Assembly: GCF_009176305.1 (NCBI RefSeq)
Contig: NZ_BLAJ01000005.1
Span: forward strand, 1-64,000
Length of the DNA stretch: 64,000 nt
From: Martinezella dioscoreae
GTDB taxonomy: Bacteria; Pseudomonadota; Alphaproteobacteria; Rhizobiales; Rhizobiaceae
Direction: 5' to 3'
Below are positions 28,002 through 36,941 of this stretch, in pieces. Position numbers and translations under genes: made by a program. How positions within the stretch are numbered: the stretch's first letter is position 1; every line of letters begins with the position of its first letter. The notes beneath the pieces are model-generated. The model worked only from the letters and a program-made list of their open reading frames with translations. It was not told where the DNA came from and searched no databases.

Positions 28002-29477
28002 CTATAGCGGTTTGACGGCTGCGACGAGGTCTTCGGCGGTCAGCCCCTTCCCGGCATGTTGACCGGCAAGACCATGCAGCCGGACGCCGGCGGCGGCCGC
28101 CTCGAAGGCCGGCGCCCCTTGCGCCATCAGGCCGCCGACAATGCCGGCAAGTACGTCGCCGGAGCCGGCGGTCGCAAGCCAGGGTGGCGCATTGGCGTTG
28201 ATCAGTGCCCTGCCGTCCGGAGCGGCGATCACGCTATCGGCACCCTTGTAGATGATGGCAGCATGGGCTCTGGCTGCCGCCGCCCTCGCCTTATCGACCT
28301 TGCTCAAGCTTTCGTCCGCAGCGATATCGGGAAAGAGCCGGCCGAACTCTCCCTCATGGGGTGTCAGCACCAAGCGTGTCGGTCCTTCGGCAAAGGCATC
28401 GAACAGCCGTTGCGGCTCGTCGCGAAATGAGGTGATGCCGTCGGCATCCAGCACCAGGTGGCGATCCGCGAGCGTGAGGCAGAACTGCCGCGCCTTCTCG
28501 CCGGCGCCGAAGCCAGGCCCGAGAACGAAGGTCGAGAGGCGCTTATCGGCGAGCCATTCGCGCAATGAGGCTTCATCCTCGATGACATGCAGCATGATTG
28601 CCGTCAGCAGGCCGGCATTGACATCAAGCGCTTCCGGCGGCGAGGCGATGGTGACGAGCCCTGCCCCCGCCTTCAACCCAGCCATGGCCGACATGCGCGC
28701 GGCACCCGTCGCGTTCGGCCCGCCCGAGAAGACGACGAGATGGCCGCGCTTGTATTTGTGCGTCTCGACGCCCGCCGAAGGTATGGCCGCCTGCCACTGT
28801 GCCGGCTTGTTTTCGGCGAGCGAGCGGTCGGCGTGCGCGCGGACGATACGGTCGGGAATGCCGATGTCGAAGACCTCCAGCTCACCGCACAGATCGCGAC
28901 CGGGCAAGAGAAGATGGCCCGGCTTGCGTGTCATGAAGGTCACCGTGCGCGCGGCGTGGAAGGCTGCACCGAGAACCTGACCGCTGCGACCATCGAGACC
29001 CGACGGAAGATCGACTGAAATCACGGGAATATCAGCAGCCGCGACGCGAGCGATAACGGAGGCCACGTCATCCGGAACCGGCCGCGACAGGCCCGCGCCG
29101 AAGATCGCATCGATCACGACGTCGCCAGCCAGTGGAACAAAGCCCCCGATCGTCTCGCCCTCGACCGGGCAATCAGCAAAAGCACTGATAGCATCGCCCT
29201 TGAGCCGCTGGGGATCGCCAAGATGGAAAAGCCGCACGTCGGCCCCGGCCTGTTTCAGCGCGCGCGCTGCCACATAGCCGTCGCCGCCATTGTTTCCCGG
29301 CCCACAGAGAACGGCATATCGGACGGCTCCGGGAAAGTGCCGGAGCGCGACGGCAGCAACCGCCTGCCCTGCCTTCTCCATAAGCCCGTAGGAATCGATG
29401 CCGGATGCGGCTGCGGCGCGGTCGACGGCAGACATGGCGTCGGGGGTGAGGAGCAGATCGGTGAGCGGCAACATCAT
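28002..29477 (-). CDS. nnr: bifunctional NAD(P)H-hydrate epimerase / dehydratase
   Basis: A 491-residue repair enzyme. The N-terminal YjeF_N domain (about 1-210) interconverts R and S hydrated NAD(P)H and shows GPGNNGGDGYVAARAL. The C-terminal ribokinase-like domain (about 220-490) dehydrates S-NAD(P)HX and shows LTPHEGEFGRLFP and GSGDVLAGIVGGL. Both halves are complete, as in E. coli YjeF/Nnr. Two consecutive ATG codons begin the conserved part; the longer upstream frame has no ribosome site. The gene is divergent from glnB, with a 348-bp spacer. Confidence 0.93.
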   Translation of the reverse strand: MMLPLTDLLLTPDAMSAVDRAAAASGIDSYGLMEKAGQAVAAVALRHFPGAVRYAVLCGPGNNGGDGYVAARALKQAGADVRLFHLGDPQRLKGDAISAFADCPVEGETIGGFVPLAGDVVIDAIFGAGLSRPVPDDVASVIARVAAADIPVISVDLPSGLDGRSGQVLGAAFHAARTVTFMTRKPGHLLLPGRDLCGELEVFDIGIPDRIVRAHADRSLAENKPAQWQAAIPSAGVETHKYKRGHLVVFSGGPNATGAARMSAMAGLKAGAGLVTIASPPEALDVNAGLLTAIMLHVIEDEASLREWLADKRLSTFVLGPGFGAGEKARQFCLTLADRHLVLDADGITSFRDEPQRLFDAFAEGPTRLVLTPHEGEFGRLFPDIAADESLSKVDKARAAAARAHAAIIYKGADSVIAAPDGRALINANAPPWLATAGSGDVLAGIVGGLMAQGAPAFEAAAAGVRLHGLAGQHAGKGLTAEDLVAAVKPL

Positions 29478-29701
29478 GGCGGATATTATAGATGCGAAAT
29501 CTGCCTCAAAAACAACCGCTATTCCGGTGGCCATTTTGGTCGATAAATATGCATTTGCATAAAAATTAAACAATAACATTCAAGGCCTTGCCGAAGCACA
29601 AACCTGCGGCGCGTGGCTCTTTTTTGCGAAATTTTGCTTATCCCACGCATTTCCGCGCGAAATCGCTTCCATTTTTCCGAAAAATCCTCATCAATTCATC
29701 G

Positions 29702-29729
29702 TCTCGGTGCGAATTCGCCGAGATTTTTT
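29702..29729 (+). terminator. possible terminator or attenuator upstream of glnB
   Basis: TCTCGG (29702-29707) pairs with CCGAGA (29718-29723) and is followed by six T. No gene precedes it on the plus strand. It lies 20 bp upstream of the sigma-54 promoter and could shield it from read-through or end a short RNA. The stem is only 6 bp, so this is tentative. Confidence 0.35.
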
Positions 29730-29747
29730 ACAGCGGTCCGTCCTCAA

Positions 29748-29765
29748 TTGGCATGGTACGTGCAT
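29748..29765 (+). promoter_or_regulatory. sigma-54 promoter of glnB-glnA
   Basis: The sequence TGGCATGGTACGTGC has the invariant GG (-24) and GC (-12) elements at exactly the sigma-54 spacing, about 60 bases upstream of glnB. Rhizobial glnBA is known to be NtrC/sigma-54 controlled under nitrogen limitation. I could not point to clear NtrC enhancer sites. The surrounding 348 bp between nnr and glnB holds no gene. Confidence 0.75.
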
Positions 29766-29825
29766 TACGTTGGCCGAGCGGGGAGTAGTCCTGCTGTATC
29801 AGGAGAAGCGGAGAGACATTTTCTC

Positions 29826-30164
29826 ATGAAAAAGATCGAAGCGATCATTAAGCCCTTCAAGCTCGACGAAGTGAAGGAAGCCCTTCAGGAAGTCGGCCTG
29901 CAGGGTATCACCGTCACGGAAGCGAAGGGCTTCGGTCGTCAGAAGGGCCATACGGAACTTTACCGTGGCGCCGAATACGTCGTCGACTTCCTGCCGAAGG
30001 TGAAGGTCGAAGTTGTATTGGCGGACGAAAATGCGGAAGCGGTGATCGAGGCCATACGCAAGGCTGCGCAAACAGGCCGTATCGGCGACGGAAAGATTTT
30101 CGTTTCCAACGTGGAAGAAGTCATTCGAATCCGCACCGGCGAAACGGGCATCGACGCCATTTAA
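29826..30164 (+). CDS. glnB: nitrogen regulatory protein P-II
   Basis: A 112-residue trimeric signal protein that senses 2-oxoglutarate and ATP/ADP and relays nitrogen status to NtrB and GlnE. The T-loop contains the uridylylation site Tyr51 in RGAEYVVDF. The B-loop TGRIGDGKIF near 83-92 and the C-loop are standard. It precedes glnA by 64 bp in the same direction, the usual rhizobial glnBA operon, and is preceded by a sigma-54 promoter. The ATG is well into an open frame but gives the exact family N-terminus MKKIEAIIKPF. Confidence 0.98.
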   Translation: MKKIEAIIKPFKLDEVKEALQEVGLQGITVTEAKGFGRQKGHTELYRGAEYVVDFLPKVKVEVVLADENAEAVIEAIRKAAQTGRIGDGKIFVSNVEEVIRIRTGETGIDAI

Positions 30165-30228
30165 TCTGCCCGGCCTATTCTCGGCCGCGGCTCGTTTAAT
30201 CGTCATCTAAGTCAAGGGAAGTAATTTA

Positions 30229-31638
30229 ATGACGACCGCAAGCGAAATTTTGAAACAAATCAAGGATAACGACGTCAAGTTCGTCGACCTGCGCTTTACG
30301 GATCCGAAGGGCAAGCTCCAGCACCTGACCATGGATGTGATCTGTGTCGACGAAGACATGTTCGCCGACGGCGTCATGTTCGACGGCTCCTCGATTGCCG
30401 GTTGGAAGGCCATCAACGAATCCGACATGGTGCTGATGCCCGATCCGGATACGGTTCATATGGACCCGTTCTTCGCGCAGTCCACCATGGTCATCCTTTG
30501 CGATATCCTCGATCCTGTCTCCGGCGAAGCCTATAACCGCGACCCGCGCGGCACCGCCAAAAAGGCGGAAGCCTATCTCAAGGCCTCCGGCATCGGCGAC
30601 ACCGCCTTCTTCGGCCCGGAAGCCGAATTCTTCGTCTTCGACGACGTCAAGTACAAGGCCGATCCATACAATACCGGCTTCAAGCTCGATTCCAGCGAAC
30701 TGCCGTCCAACGACGACACCGATTACGAAACGGGCAACCTCGGCCACCGTCCGCGTATCAAGGGCGGCTACTTCCCGGTCCCGCCGATCGATAGCTGCCA
30801 GGACATGCGCTCGGAAATGCTGACGGTTCTCGCCGAAATGGGCGTCGTCGTCGAAAAGCATCACCACGAAGTCGCAGCCGCCCAGCACGAGCTCGGCATC
30901 AAGTTCGACACGCTGGTACGCAACGCCGACAAGATGCAGATCTACAAATATGTCGTGCATCAGGTCGCCAATGCCTATGGCAAGACGGCAACCTTCATGC
31001 CGAAGCCGATCTTCGGCGACAACGGCTCGGGCATGCACGTTCATCAGTCGATCTGGAAAGGCGGCAAGCCGACCTTCGCCGGCGACGAATATGCAGGCCT
31101 GTCCGAAAGCTGCCTCTATTACATCGGCGGCATCATCAAGCATGCCAAGGCCATCAATGCCTTCACCAACCCGTCGACGAACTCCTACAAGCGTCTCGTC
31201 CCGGGCTATGAAGCTCCGGTTCTGCTCGCCTATTCCGCGCGCAACCGCTCCGCTTCCTGCCGCATTCCGTTCGGCTCGAACCCGAAGGCAAAGCGCGTCG
31301 AAGTCCGCTTCCCTGACCCGACCGCCAACCCCTATCTCGGCTTCGCAGCCATGCTGATGGCCGGCCTCGACGGCATCAAGAACAAGATCCATCCTGGCAA
31401 GGCCATGGACAAGGATCTCTACGATCTGCCGCCGAAGGAGCTGAAGAAGATCCCGACAGTGTGCGGCTCGCTGCGCGAAGCGCTGGAAAGCCTGGACAAG
31501 GACCGCAAGTTCCTGACCGCTGGCGGCGTTTTCGACGATGACCAGATCGATGCCTTCATCGAACTGAAGATGCAGGAAGTCATGCGTTTCGAAATGACCC
31601 CGCATCCGGTCGAATACGACATGTACTACTCGGTCTGA
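30229..31638 (+). CDS. glnA: glutamine synthetase type I
   Basis: A 469-residue enzyme that makes glutamine from glutamate, ammonia and ATP as a dodecamer. Signatures are MFDGSSIAGWKAI near residue 50, the ATP region KHHHEVAAAQHELGI, the GSGMHVHQS segment and the adenylylation site Tyr398 in KDLYDLPP, so it is regulated by GlnE. Length matches GSI-beta. It follows glnB and is ended by a strong terminator. Confidence 0.98.
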   Translation: MTTASEILKQIKDNDVKFVDLRFTDPKGKLQHLTMDVICVDEDMFADGVMFDGSSIAGWKAINESDMVLMPDPDTVHMDPFFAQSTMVILCDILDPVSGEAYNRDPRGTAKKAEAYLKASGIGDTAFFGPEAEFFVFDDVKYKADPYNTGFKLDSSELPSNDDTDYETGNLGHRPRIKGGYFPVPPIDSCQDMRSEMLTVLAEMGVVVEKHHHEVAAAQHELGIKFDTLVRNADKMQIYKYVVHQVANAYGKTATFMPKPIFGDNGSGMHVHQSIWKGGKPTFAGDEYAGLSESCLYYIGGIIKHAKAINAFTNPSTNSYKRLVPGYEAPVLLAYSARNRSASCRIPFGSNPKAKRVEVRFPDPTANPYLGFAAMLMAGLDGIKNKIHPGKAMDKDLYDLPPKELKKIPTVCGSLREALESLDKDRKFLTAGGVFDDDQIDAFIELKMQEVMRFEMTPHPVEYDMYYSV

Positions 31639-31648
31639 TATCGGACAC

Positions 31649-31676
31649 GAAAGCCCCGGCCTGCCGGGGCTTTCTC
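31649..31676 (+). terminator. rho-independent terminator of glnBA
   Basis: A 12-bp perfect stem GAAAGCCCCGGC/GCCGGGGCTTTC around a 2-4 nt loop starts 11 bases after the glnA stop, with only a short T-run (TTT). It should end the glnBA transcript. Confidence 0.8.
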
Positions 31677-31801
31677 CATGATCGGGAAGCCGGTGGCAGG
31701 TCTCCCGCCCGATGGCGTCTTCGCATTGAGCGATCACATGCTGCTCGACCAAATAACTCGGGCCGAATGTGACAGTTCGATGAAGGAATGGGGGCAAAAT
31801 C

Positions 31802-31830
31802 CTTGATATCAGTGGTGAAAGTCACCACAT
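31802..31830 (+). promoter_or_regulatory. possible heat-shock promoter / dyad before hspQ
   Basis: CTTGAT (31802-31807) and CCACAT (31825-31830) are 17 bp apart and loosely fit an RpoH-type promoter. Within it GTGGTGA/TCACCAC form a perfect 7-bp dyad with a 3-bp spacer (31812-31828). Neither has been verified. Confidence 0.3.
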
Positions 31831-31854
31831 GATCGCTTGAAAGGAAGTCGTGCC

Positions 31855-32184
31855 ATGAAACAACGAAACGCAAAATTCAATATTGGCGACGTGGTTCGAC
31901 ACCGGATGTTCCCCTTCCGCGGTGTCATCTTCGATGTCGATCCGGAATTCGCAAATACAGAGGAATGGTGGAATTCCATTCCCGCGGAAGTGCGTCCCGA
32001 TAAGGACCAGCCCTTCTATCACCTTCTCGCCGAAAACGACGAGACGGAATATGTCGCATACGTGTCGGAGCAGAACCTCATAAACGATGAGAGCGGCGTT
32101 CCCTTACGCAATCCGCAGGTCGCTCAGATCTTCGACCAGGCCCCGACCGGGCAGCTCAAGCCCAAGATGAGCTTCGCCCATTAA
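31855..32184 (+). CDS. hspQ: heat shock protein HspQ
   Basis: A 109-residue protein of the HspQ (YccV, hemimethylated-DNA-binding-like) family, which in enterobacteria acts as a specificity factor and heat-shock regulator of Lon. The family signature is complete: KFNIGDVVRHRMFPFRGVIFDVDPEF and EYVAYVSEQNL. The ATG used has AAGGAAG eight bases upstream; an earlier in-frame start is not supported. It is monocistronic and ends in a strong terminator. Confidence 0.93.
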   Translation: MKQRNAKFNIGDVVRHRMFPFRGVIFDVDPEFANTEEWWNSIPAEVRPDKDQPFYHLLAENDETEYVAYVSEQNLINDESGVPLRNPQVAQIFDQAPTGQLKPKMSFAH

Positions 32185-32209
32185 ACACTTGTAAAACCTA
32201 TCCCATTCG

Positions 32210-32243
32210 AAAGGGAAGGCGCTCCCAACGCCTTCCCTTTTTA
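32210..32243 (+). terminator. rho-independent terminator of hspQ
   Basis: A perfect 12-bp stem AAAGGGAAGGCG/CGCCTTCCCTTT with a 7-nt loop and five T follows the hspQ stop by 25 bases. Confidence 0.88.
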
Positions 32244-32280
32244 TTTGGCTTCCGAGCATCGGATATGGCCATTAGAGCAA

Positions 32281-32313
32281 AGAAAAAGCCCGGATCACTC
32301 CGGGCTTTTTCTC
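32281..32313. terminator. bidirectional terminator of the IalB-like gene
   Basis: A 12-bp stem AAAAAGCCCGGA/TCCGGGCTTTTT with a 4-nt loop lies 23 bases past the stop of the minus-strand IalB gene; both strands end in T-runs. Confidence 0.85.
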
Positions 32314-32335
32314 ATGAAACGAGACTATCGTCAGC

Positions 32336-32995
32336 TTACTGCTGCTTGGCAGCCTTCTGCGCATCTTCGAGCTTCTTGCGTGCTTCCTCGGCCTTCTTCT
32401 GCATGCTGTCCTGCAGGCTCTTCTGGCTTTCGGCAAGCTTCGAATCGGAGATCGCCGGACCGTCATAAGCGGCGCCGAAACCGGTCAGCGAGATCTTGAT
32501 CGGGTTCGGAGCGCGGCGGAAGTTCACAGAGGTGAAGGTGACGTCGGTGCCCTTCTTCAATGAAGCGACCATCGCATCCGTCACGGGAACTTCCGCGGTG
32601 CACTTGTCCGGAAGGCAGACGGCATAGTCGAGCTTCTGGCCCTTGCCGCCATCGACCTGCATGGTGATGCCGGGCGGGATCAGGCGGGCGGTCGGAACCG
32701 AGATCTGCAGGATCTTTCGGTTGACCTTGCCATCGACGGAGATGAGGCCGACAGCCGTCACGAGCTGGCCGTTGTTTGCCATGATCAAATTCTGGACGAT
32801 GCAGATATCGGCATCGTCCTGCTTGGTGCAGGTCTTGTACCAGCCCAGACGCGGCTGGTTGGGATCACCGCCGCCATCAGCGGGAGCTGCGTTGGACGCG
32901 TCCTGCGCGAAAGCGGCAGCCGGCATGGCCGCGCCAATCATGAGAGCCAGAGCAGAGAGACCTGCCCGCATTTTGTTGTCAGTCTTGAACATCAT
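32336..32995 (-). CDS. invasion-associated locus B (IalB) family protein
   Basis: A 219-residue exported protein. A signal peptide of about 30 residues ends in AFA before QDAS. The central IalB domain runs from about residue 50 to 175, with WYKTCTKQDDADIC, the LISVDG and LIPPGITMQVDGG segments and the four conserved cysteines (Cys in KTC, DIC, AVC and DKC). The last 40 residues are a charged Lys/Ala/Glu/Gln helix, likely coiled coil. IalB was named from Bartonella invasion, but homologues are common in free-living rhizobia, where the role is unknown. The start has AGGAGG about ten bases upstream. Confidence 0.88.
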   Translation of the reverse strand: MMFKTDNKMRAGLSALALMIGAAMPAAAFAQDASNAAPADGGGDPNQPRLGWYKTCTKQDDADICIVQNLIMANNGQLVTAVGLISVDGKVNRKILQISVPTARLIPPGITMQVDGGKGQKLDYAVCLPDKCTAEVPVTDAMVASLKKGTDVTFTSVNFRRAPNPIKISLTGFGAAYDGPAISDSKLAESQKSLQDSMQKKAEEARKKLEDAQKAAKQQ

Positions 32996-33259
32996 AGCGA
33001 AACCGCCTCCTGAAATCCGCTTCGGGACGACAGCACGCCGTCCCATGCAATTCGGGTCAAACCGTCGTCCACCTGTCGAATGAATAAGGCAAATACATGA
33101 CCCGAGAAACCCGGCACCCCTGTTACATCGCACTGGCACGGATATCCAGCTTTTCTTTGGCCTTTTCTGCCAAGTCCTAAGATTTCCGCAGTCGCGTGTT
33201 GAATTCGGCACGCTCATGATAATGTTCGGCCGAATCGTACCCTTCCCGGAAAGGATGCC

Positions 33260-35068
33260 ATGCAAGCGCTCCGGATCGCTGCCCTCCTGTTCTTCGCAAC
33301 CTTGTGCAACGCCGCGGCGGCTCAGCCGCTTTACGGCATCGCCATGCACGGAGATCCGGCACTGCCGGCGGACTTCAAGCATTTCCCCTACGTCAATCCG
33401 GATGTCAAAAAGGGCGGCCGCGTCAGCTATGGCGTCGTCGGCACCTTCGACAATCTCAATCCCTTCATTCTGAAAAGCATGCGCACGACCGCACGCGGCA
33501 TGTGGGACCCGGAATATGGCAATCTCGTTTACGAGTCTCTTATGCAACGCTCAAGCGACGAGCCCTTCACCCTTTACGGATTGTTGGCGCAGACGGTCGA
33601 ATGGGACGACAATCGCAGCTTCATCCAGTTCAACCTCAATCCGAAGGCCCGATGGTCGGACGGGCAGCCAGTGACGCCGGAAGATGTAATCTTCACTTTC
33701 CAGCTTCTGCGAGACAAGGGGCGCCCCAACCTTTCATCTCCGCTGAAAGGAGTCGGTGGGATGGAGAAGGTCAACGAACATAGCGTGCGGATCCATTTCA
33801 ATGAGGCGGCGAATCGCGAAACGCCGCTAATCATTGCCATGTTGCCGATCCTGCCGAAACACGTCATCGATGTGGATAATTTCGATCGAACAACGCTCGC
33901 CATTCCCGTCGGCTCTGGACCCTATAAAATCAAGAGCATCGATCCGGGCCAGCGTATCATCTATCAGCGCGATCCCAGCTATTGGGGCAAGGACATTCCC
34001 ACAAAAATCGGTATCGACAACTACGACGAGATATCCGTCACCTATTTTCTGCAAGAAACCAGCCTATTCGAAGCTTTCAAGAAGGGCGATATCGACGTTT
34101 ATCCCGACGGCAGCCCAAGTCATTGGCAGCGAGCCTATGATTTCCCGGCCGTAAGTTCCGGTGCGGTCGTGAAGGAGACATTTAAGCCGAAGTTGCCGAG
34201 CGGTATGATGGGCTTTGTTTTCAATACGCGTCGGCCGATCTTTGCCGACAAGAATGTGCGTAAAGGCCTGACGCTTGTCTTCGATTTCGAATGGTTCAAC
34301 CGCAATCTTGCCTCCAGCGCCTATACGCGCACCGAGAGCTACTGGCAGAACTCAGACCTCTCCTCCTTCGGTGTACCGGCCGATGTCAATGAGCTAGCCA
34401 TGCTCGGCCCTATCAAGGACCACATCGACCCCGACGTGCTCGACGGTACTTATAAGCTTCCCGTCAGCGACGGTTCCGGGCGCGACCGAAAGATCCTGCG
34501 CAAGGCCGTCAATTTCCTCAAGCAGGGCGGCTACACGATCAAGGGCGAGCGTATGGTCGACGGCACCGGTCGCCAGCTCAGTTTCGAGATCATGACGCAG
34601 AATGCAGATCAAGAGCGTATCGCCATCGCTTATCAACGTTCCCTAGCGCTTCTTGGCATATCCGTCACGATCCGCACGGTCGACGATTCCCAATATCAGC
34701 TGCGGACAGGAAACTACGATTACGACATGATCCTGAAAGCCTATCCCTCATCGCTATCGCCCGGCACTGAGCAGCTTGGGCGATGGGGATCGGCAGCCGC
34801 CAAGGCGGCAGGCAGCTTCAATTACGCCGGTGTTGCCAGTCCCGATGTCGACACACTGATGGAACATTTTCTGACGGCCCATTCAGCCGAGGATTTCCGC
34901 GACGCGGTGCGCTCCTTCGACCGTATCCTGATCTCCGGTTATTACATGGTGCCGCTCTACCATATCGGCCAGCAATGGGTAGCGCGGCGGAGCCACATCG
35001 CCCGTCCAGACGTGCTACCGCTTTACGGCTATCAATTGTCGACCTGGTGGGACGCCTCGGCGCAATAG
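33260..35068 (+). CDS. ABC transporter substrate-binding protein, family 5
   Basis: A 602-residue periplasmic peptide-type binding protein with a signal peptide ending near AAAAQ (residues 18-22). The family 5 core includes ARWSDGQPVTPEDVIFTFQLL and the C-terminal domain with NYDYDMILKAYPSS. The length, the GIAMHGDPALPADFKHFPYVNP start and the domain pattern are closest to YejA-type peptide binding proteins. There is no permease or ATPase gene beside it, so it must work with a transporter encoded elsewhere or be an orphan. It is divergent from the IalB-like gene, with 264 bp between. Confidence 0.9.
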   Translation: MQALRIAALLFFATLCNAAAAQPLYGIAMHGDPALPADFKHFPYVNPDVKKGGRVSYGVVGTFDNLNPFILKSMRTTARGMWDPEYGNLVYESLMQRSSDEPFTLYGLLAQTVEWDDNRSFIQFNLNPKARWSDGQPVTPEDVIFTFQLLRDKGRPNLSSPLKGVGGMEKVNEHSVRIHFNEAANRETPLIIAMLPILPKHVIDVDNFDRTTLAIPVGSGPYKIKSIDPGQRIIYQRDPSYWGKDIPTKIGIDNYDEISVTYFLQETSLFEAFKKGDIDVYPDGSPSHWQRAYDFPAVSSGAVVKETFKPKLPSGMMGFVFNTRRPIFADKNVRKGLTLVFDFEWFNRNLASSAYTRTESYWQNSDLSSFGVPADVNELAMLGPIKDHIDPDVLDGTYKLPVSDGSGRDRKILRKAVNFLKQGGYTIKGERMVDGTGRQLSFEIMTQNADQERIAIAYQRSLALLGISVTIRTVDDSQYQLRTGNYDYDMILKAYPSSLSPGTEQLGRWGSAAAKAAGSFNYAGVASPDVDTLMEHFLTAHSAEDFRDAVRSFDRILISGYYMVPLYHIGQQWVARRSHIARPDVLPLYGYQLSTWWDASAQ

Positions 35069-35161
35069 GGTCGCAATGGTTCCCTTTCGGTAACCGGTTG
35101 AAGCCATCGGTGCAAAGGCCTAGATGGAGGGGAACAGCCCAAAAACCGAAAGGATGAAACC

Positions 35162-35833
35162 ATGGAACGCATCACGATTGACATCGTCTCGGACGTCGTC
35201 TGCCCATGGTGCTATCTCGGCAAGGCCCGTCTGGAGCTGGCGATTGCCGAGGTACAGGACGAAGTAGGCGTCGATCTCAACTGGCGGCCCTATCGACTCA
35301 ATCCCGACTATCCGCCAGAGGGCGTTGACCAGAAAAAGGCGCTCGAGCAAAAGCTCGGCGGCGCGGAACGCGTCGCGCAGGGCCACAAGATGCTGACCGA
35401 GCTCGGCCGCGAAGTGGGCATCAAGTTCGATTTCGATGCCATCAAGATCGGCCCGAACACGCTCGACGCCCATCGCCTCATCCATTGGTCCGTCACCGAA
35501 AGCCGCGAAAAGCAGGACAAGGTGGTGGATGCTCTCTTCAAGGCGAATTTCGAGCAAGGTCGCAATGTTGGCGACCACGCAGTGCTGCTCGACATTGCCG
35601 AAGAAGCTGGGCTCGACCGTTCGGTCATATCAACGCTGCTTGCCTCCGATGCGGACCGCGATCTCATCATCAGCGAAATCGAAGCCGCCCAGAAGATCGG
35701 CGTCAACGGTGTGCCCTTCTTCATCTTCGACCAGCAATATGCCGTCAGCGGCGCCCAGACGCCGGACGTGCTTGCCGGTGCGCTGCGCGATATCGCCAAG
35801 ATGAAGGCGGAAGCGCGCGCGGGGATGAATTGA
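35162..35833 (+). CDS. DsbA-family oxidoreductase (FrnE-like)
   Basis: A 223-residue thioredoxin-fold protein with an insertion helical domain. The redox site is CPWC at residues 14-17. The C-terminal GVNGVPFFIFDQQYAVSGA contains the cis-proline loop. No signal peptide is seen, so it is a cytosolic FrnE/HCCA-isomerase-like member rather than classical periplasmic DsbA. Redox or isomerase substrates are unknown. An unusual point is that the last 119 or so bases of its coding sequence have a decayed second copy at 38821-38939, 3 kb away. Confidence 0.9.
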   Translation: MERITIDIVSDVVCPWCYLGKARLELAIAEVQDEVGVDLNWRPYRLNPDYPPEGVDQKKALEQKLGGAERVAQGHKMLTELGREVGIKFDFDAIKIGPNTLDAHRLIHWSVTESREKQDKVVDALFKANFEQGRNVGDHAVLLDIAEEAGLDRSVISTLLASDADRDLIISEIEAAQKIGVNGVPFFIFDQQYAVSGAQTPDVLAGALRDIAKMKAEARAGMN

Positions 35834-35996
35834 TCAAGATCCACAGAGGCGCCATTCTGGCGGGAATGGCGTCGGCCAGACGTTTTTCGCGTTTTTGCTG
35901 AAACAATTTCAAAACGGCTCGCCCCGCCGCTGCAAAAACCCGAAAACCAATGCCGCGTTCATCCGGATACTCTCAAGGCCTAAAAATCCACGGCCG

Positions 35997-36896
35997 TCAG
36001 ATCGTTATATTCGCCGTCCGCGATTCCATGAGGAGCCAATTCGCAAAATCCTGGATCGGACCGTCGCTCAATCGGATCGGCTCCGGCAGGATGAGACAGA
36101 AGGTCTTGGAGATCGACTGACCATCGGGCCATGGCGCAACGAGGCGACCTTCTGCCAACTCCGTCTCGACATAGAGACGTGGCACCAGGGCGACGCCCAG
36201 TCCAGCGAGCGCAGCTTCAATCAGCATGACGTGAAGATCGTAACGCGGGCCAATCGCAGGATTGGTCAGCACAATCCCGGCCTCCTGCGCATAGCGTTGC
36301 CAGGCGTCCGGATTCTGGCGTCGGTGAAGGCGCGGCAGTTCATCGAGAGTTGGTGGCACTTTAGCGCTACCGAGAAGCGTCGGATGGCAAACCGGAACCA
36401 ACGTCTCCTGCAACAGCCGATGCGTTCTCATTCCAGTCCAGGCAGGGTGATCGAAATGGATCGCGGCATCAAACCCACTTCCAGCAAGGACAAAAGGCTC
36501 CATCCGTTCGGCGAGATGCACGATAATATTCGGGTGCTTTTCGCGGAACCGCCCAAGACGGGGAATAAGCCAGCGCGCGGCGAAGGTCGGGATGGTGGCG
36601 ATATCGATATTCGCGCCGCCATTGGGCTGCCCCATCAGATATTGACTGTCGCGCTCCAGCCGATCCAGTGACTCACGAACCTGTAGGGCATAGCGCTCTC
36701 CATTCGGCAAGAGCCGAACACGATTACCGACCCGCTCAAACAGCGTGACACCGAGAAAGGCTTCGAGCCGGCTTATCTGGCGGCTGATCGCTCCTTCGGT
36801 CAGGGCCAACTCGTCGGCAGCGCGAGCGAAGCTTCCATGGCGAGCCGACGCCTCGAACGCCAGGAGCGCAGAATTGCTTGGAATTTTGCGGCGCAT
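35997..36896 (-). CDS. LysR-family transcriptional regulator (GcvA-like)
   Basis: A 299-residue LysR regulator. HTH residues 5-65 (SALLAFEASARHGSFARAADELALTEGAISRQI) are followed by the effector domain; it resembles the GcvA/AmpR branch. The chosen ATG follows GGGAG; a longer frame has no such site. It is divergent from a three-gene operon by 169 bp. Two TTGAT-N5-ATCAA boxes in that gap stand at equal distances from both start codons, so it most likely represses itself and regulates the operon. Confidence 0.9.
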   Translation of the reverse strand: MRRKIPSNSALLAFEASARHGSFARAADELALTEGAISRQISRLEAFLGVTLFERVGNRVRLLPNGERYALQVRESLDRLERDSQYLMGQPNGGANIDIATIPTFAARWLIPRLGRFREKHPNIIVHLAERMEPFVLAGSGFDAAIHFDHPAWTGMRTHRLLQETLVPVCHPTLLGSAKVPPTLDELPRLHRRQNPDAWQRYAQEAGIVLTNPAIGPRYDLHVMLIEAALAGLGVALVPRLYVETELAEGRLVAPWPDGQSISKTFCLILPEPIRLSDGPIQDFANWLLMESRTANITI

Positions 36897-36941
36897 GGGC
36901 GGCTCCCAATGTGATGGTTTGGCACTCGAACGGCTGCGACC

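Noticed and set aside
30226..31797. Minus-strand frame of about 520 codons opposite glnA
   Set aside because: Shadow of glnA; the translation is Val/Asp/Arg-rich with no family resemblance.
35851..35870. GCCATTC/GAATGGC hairpin after the DsbA-like gene as a terminator
   Set aside because: The 7-bp stem is followed only later by interrupted T-runs; too weak to call.
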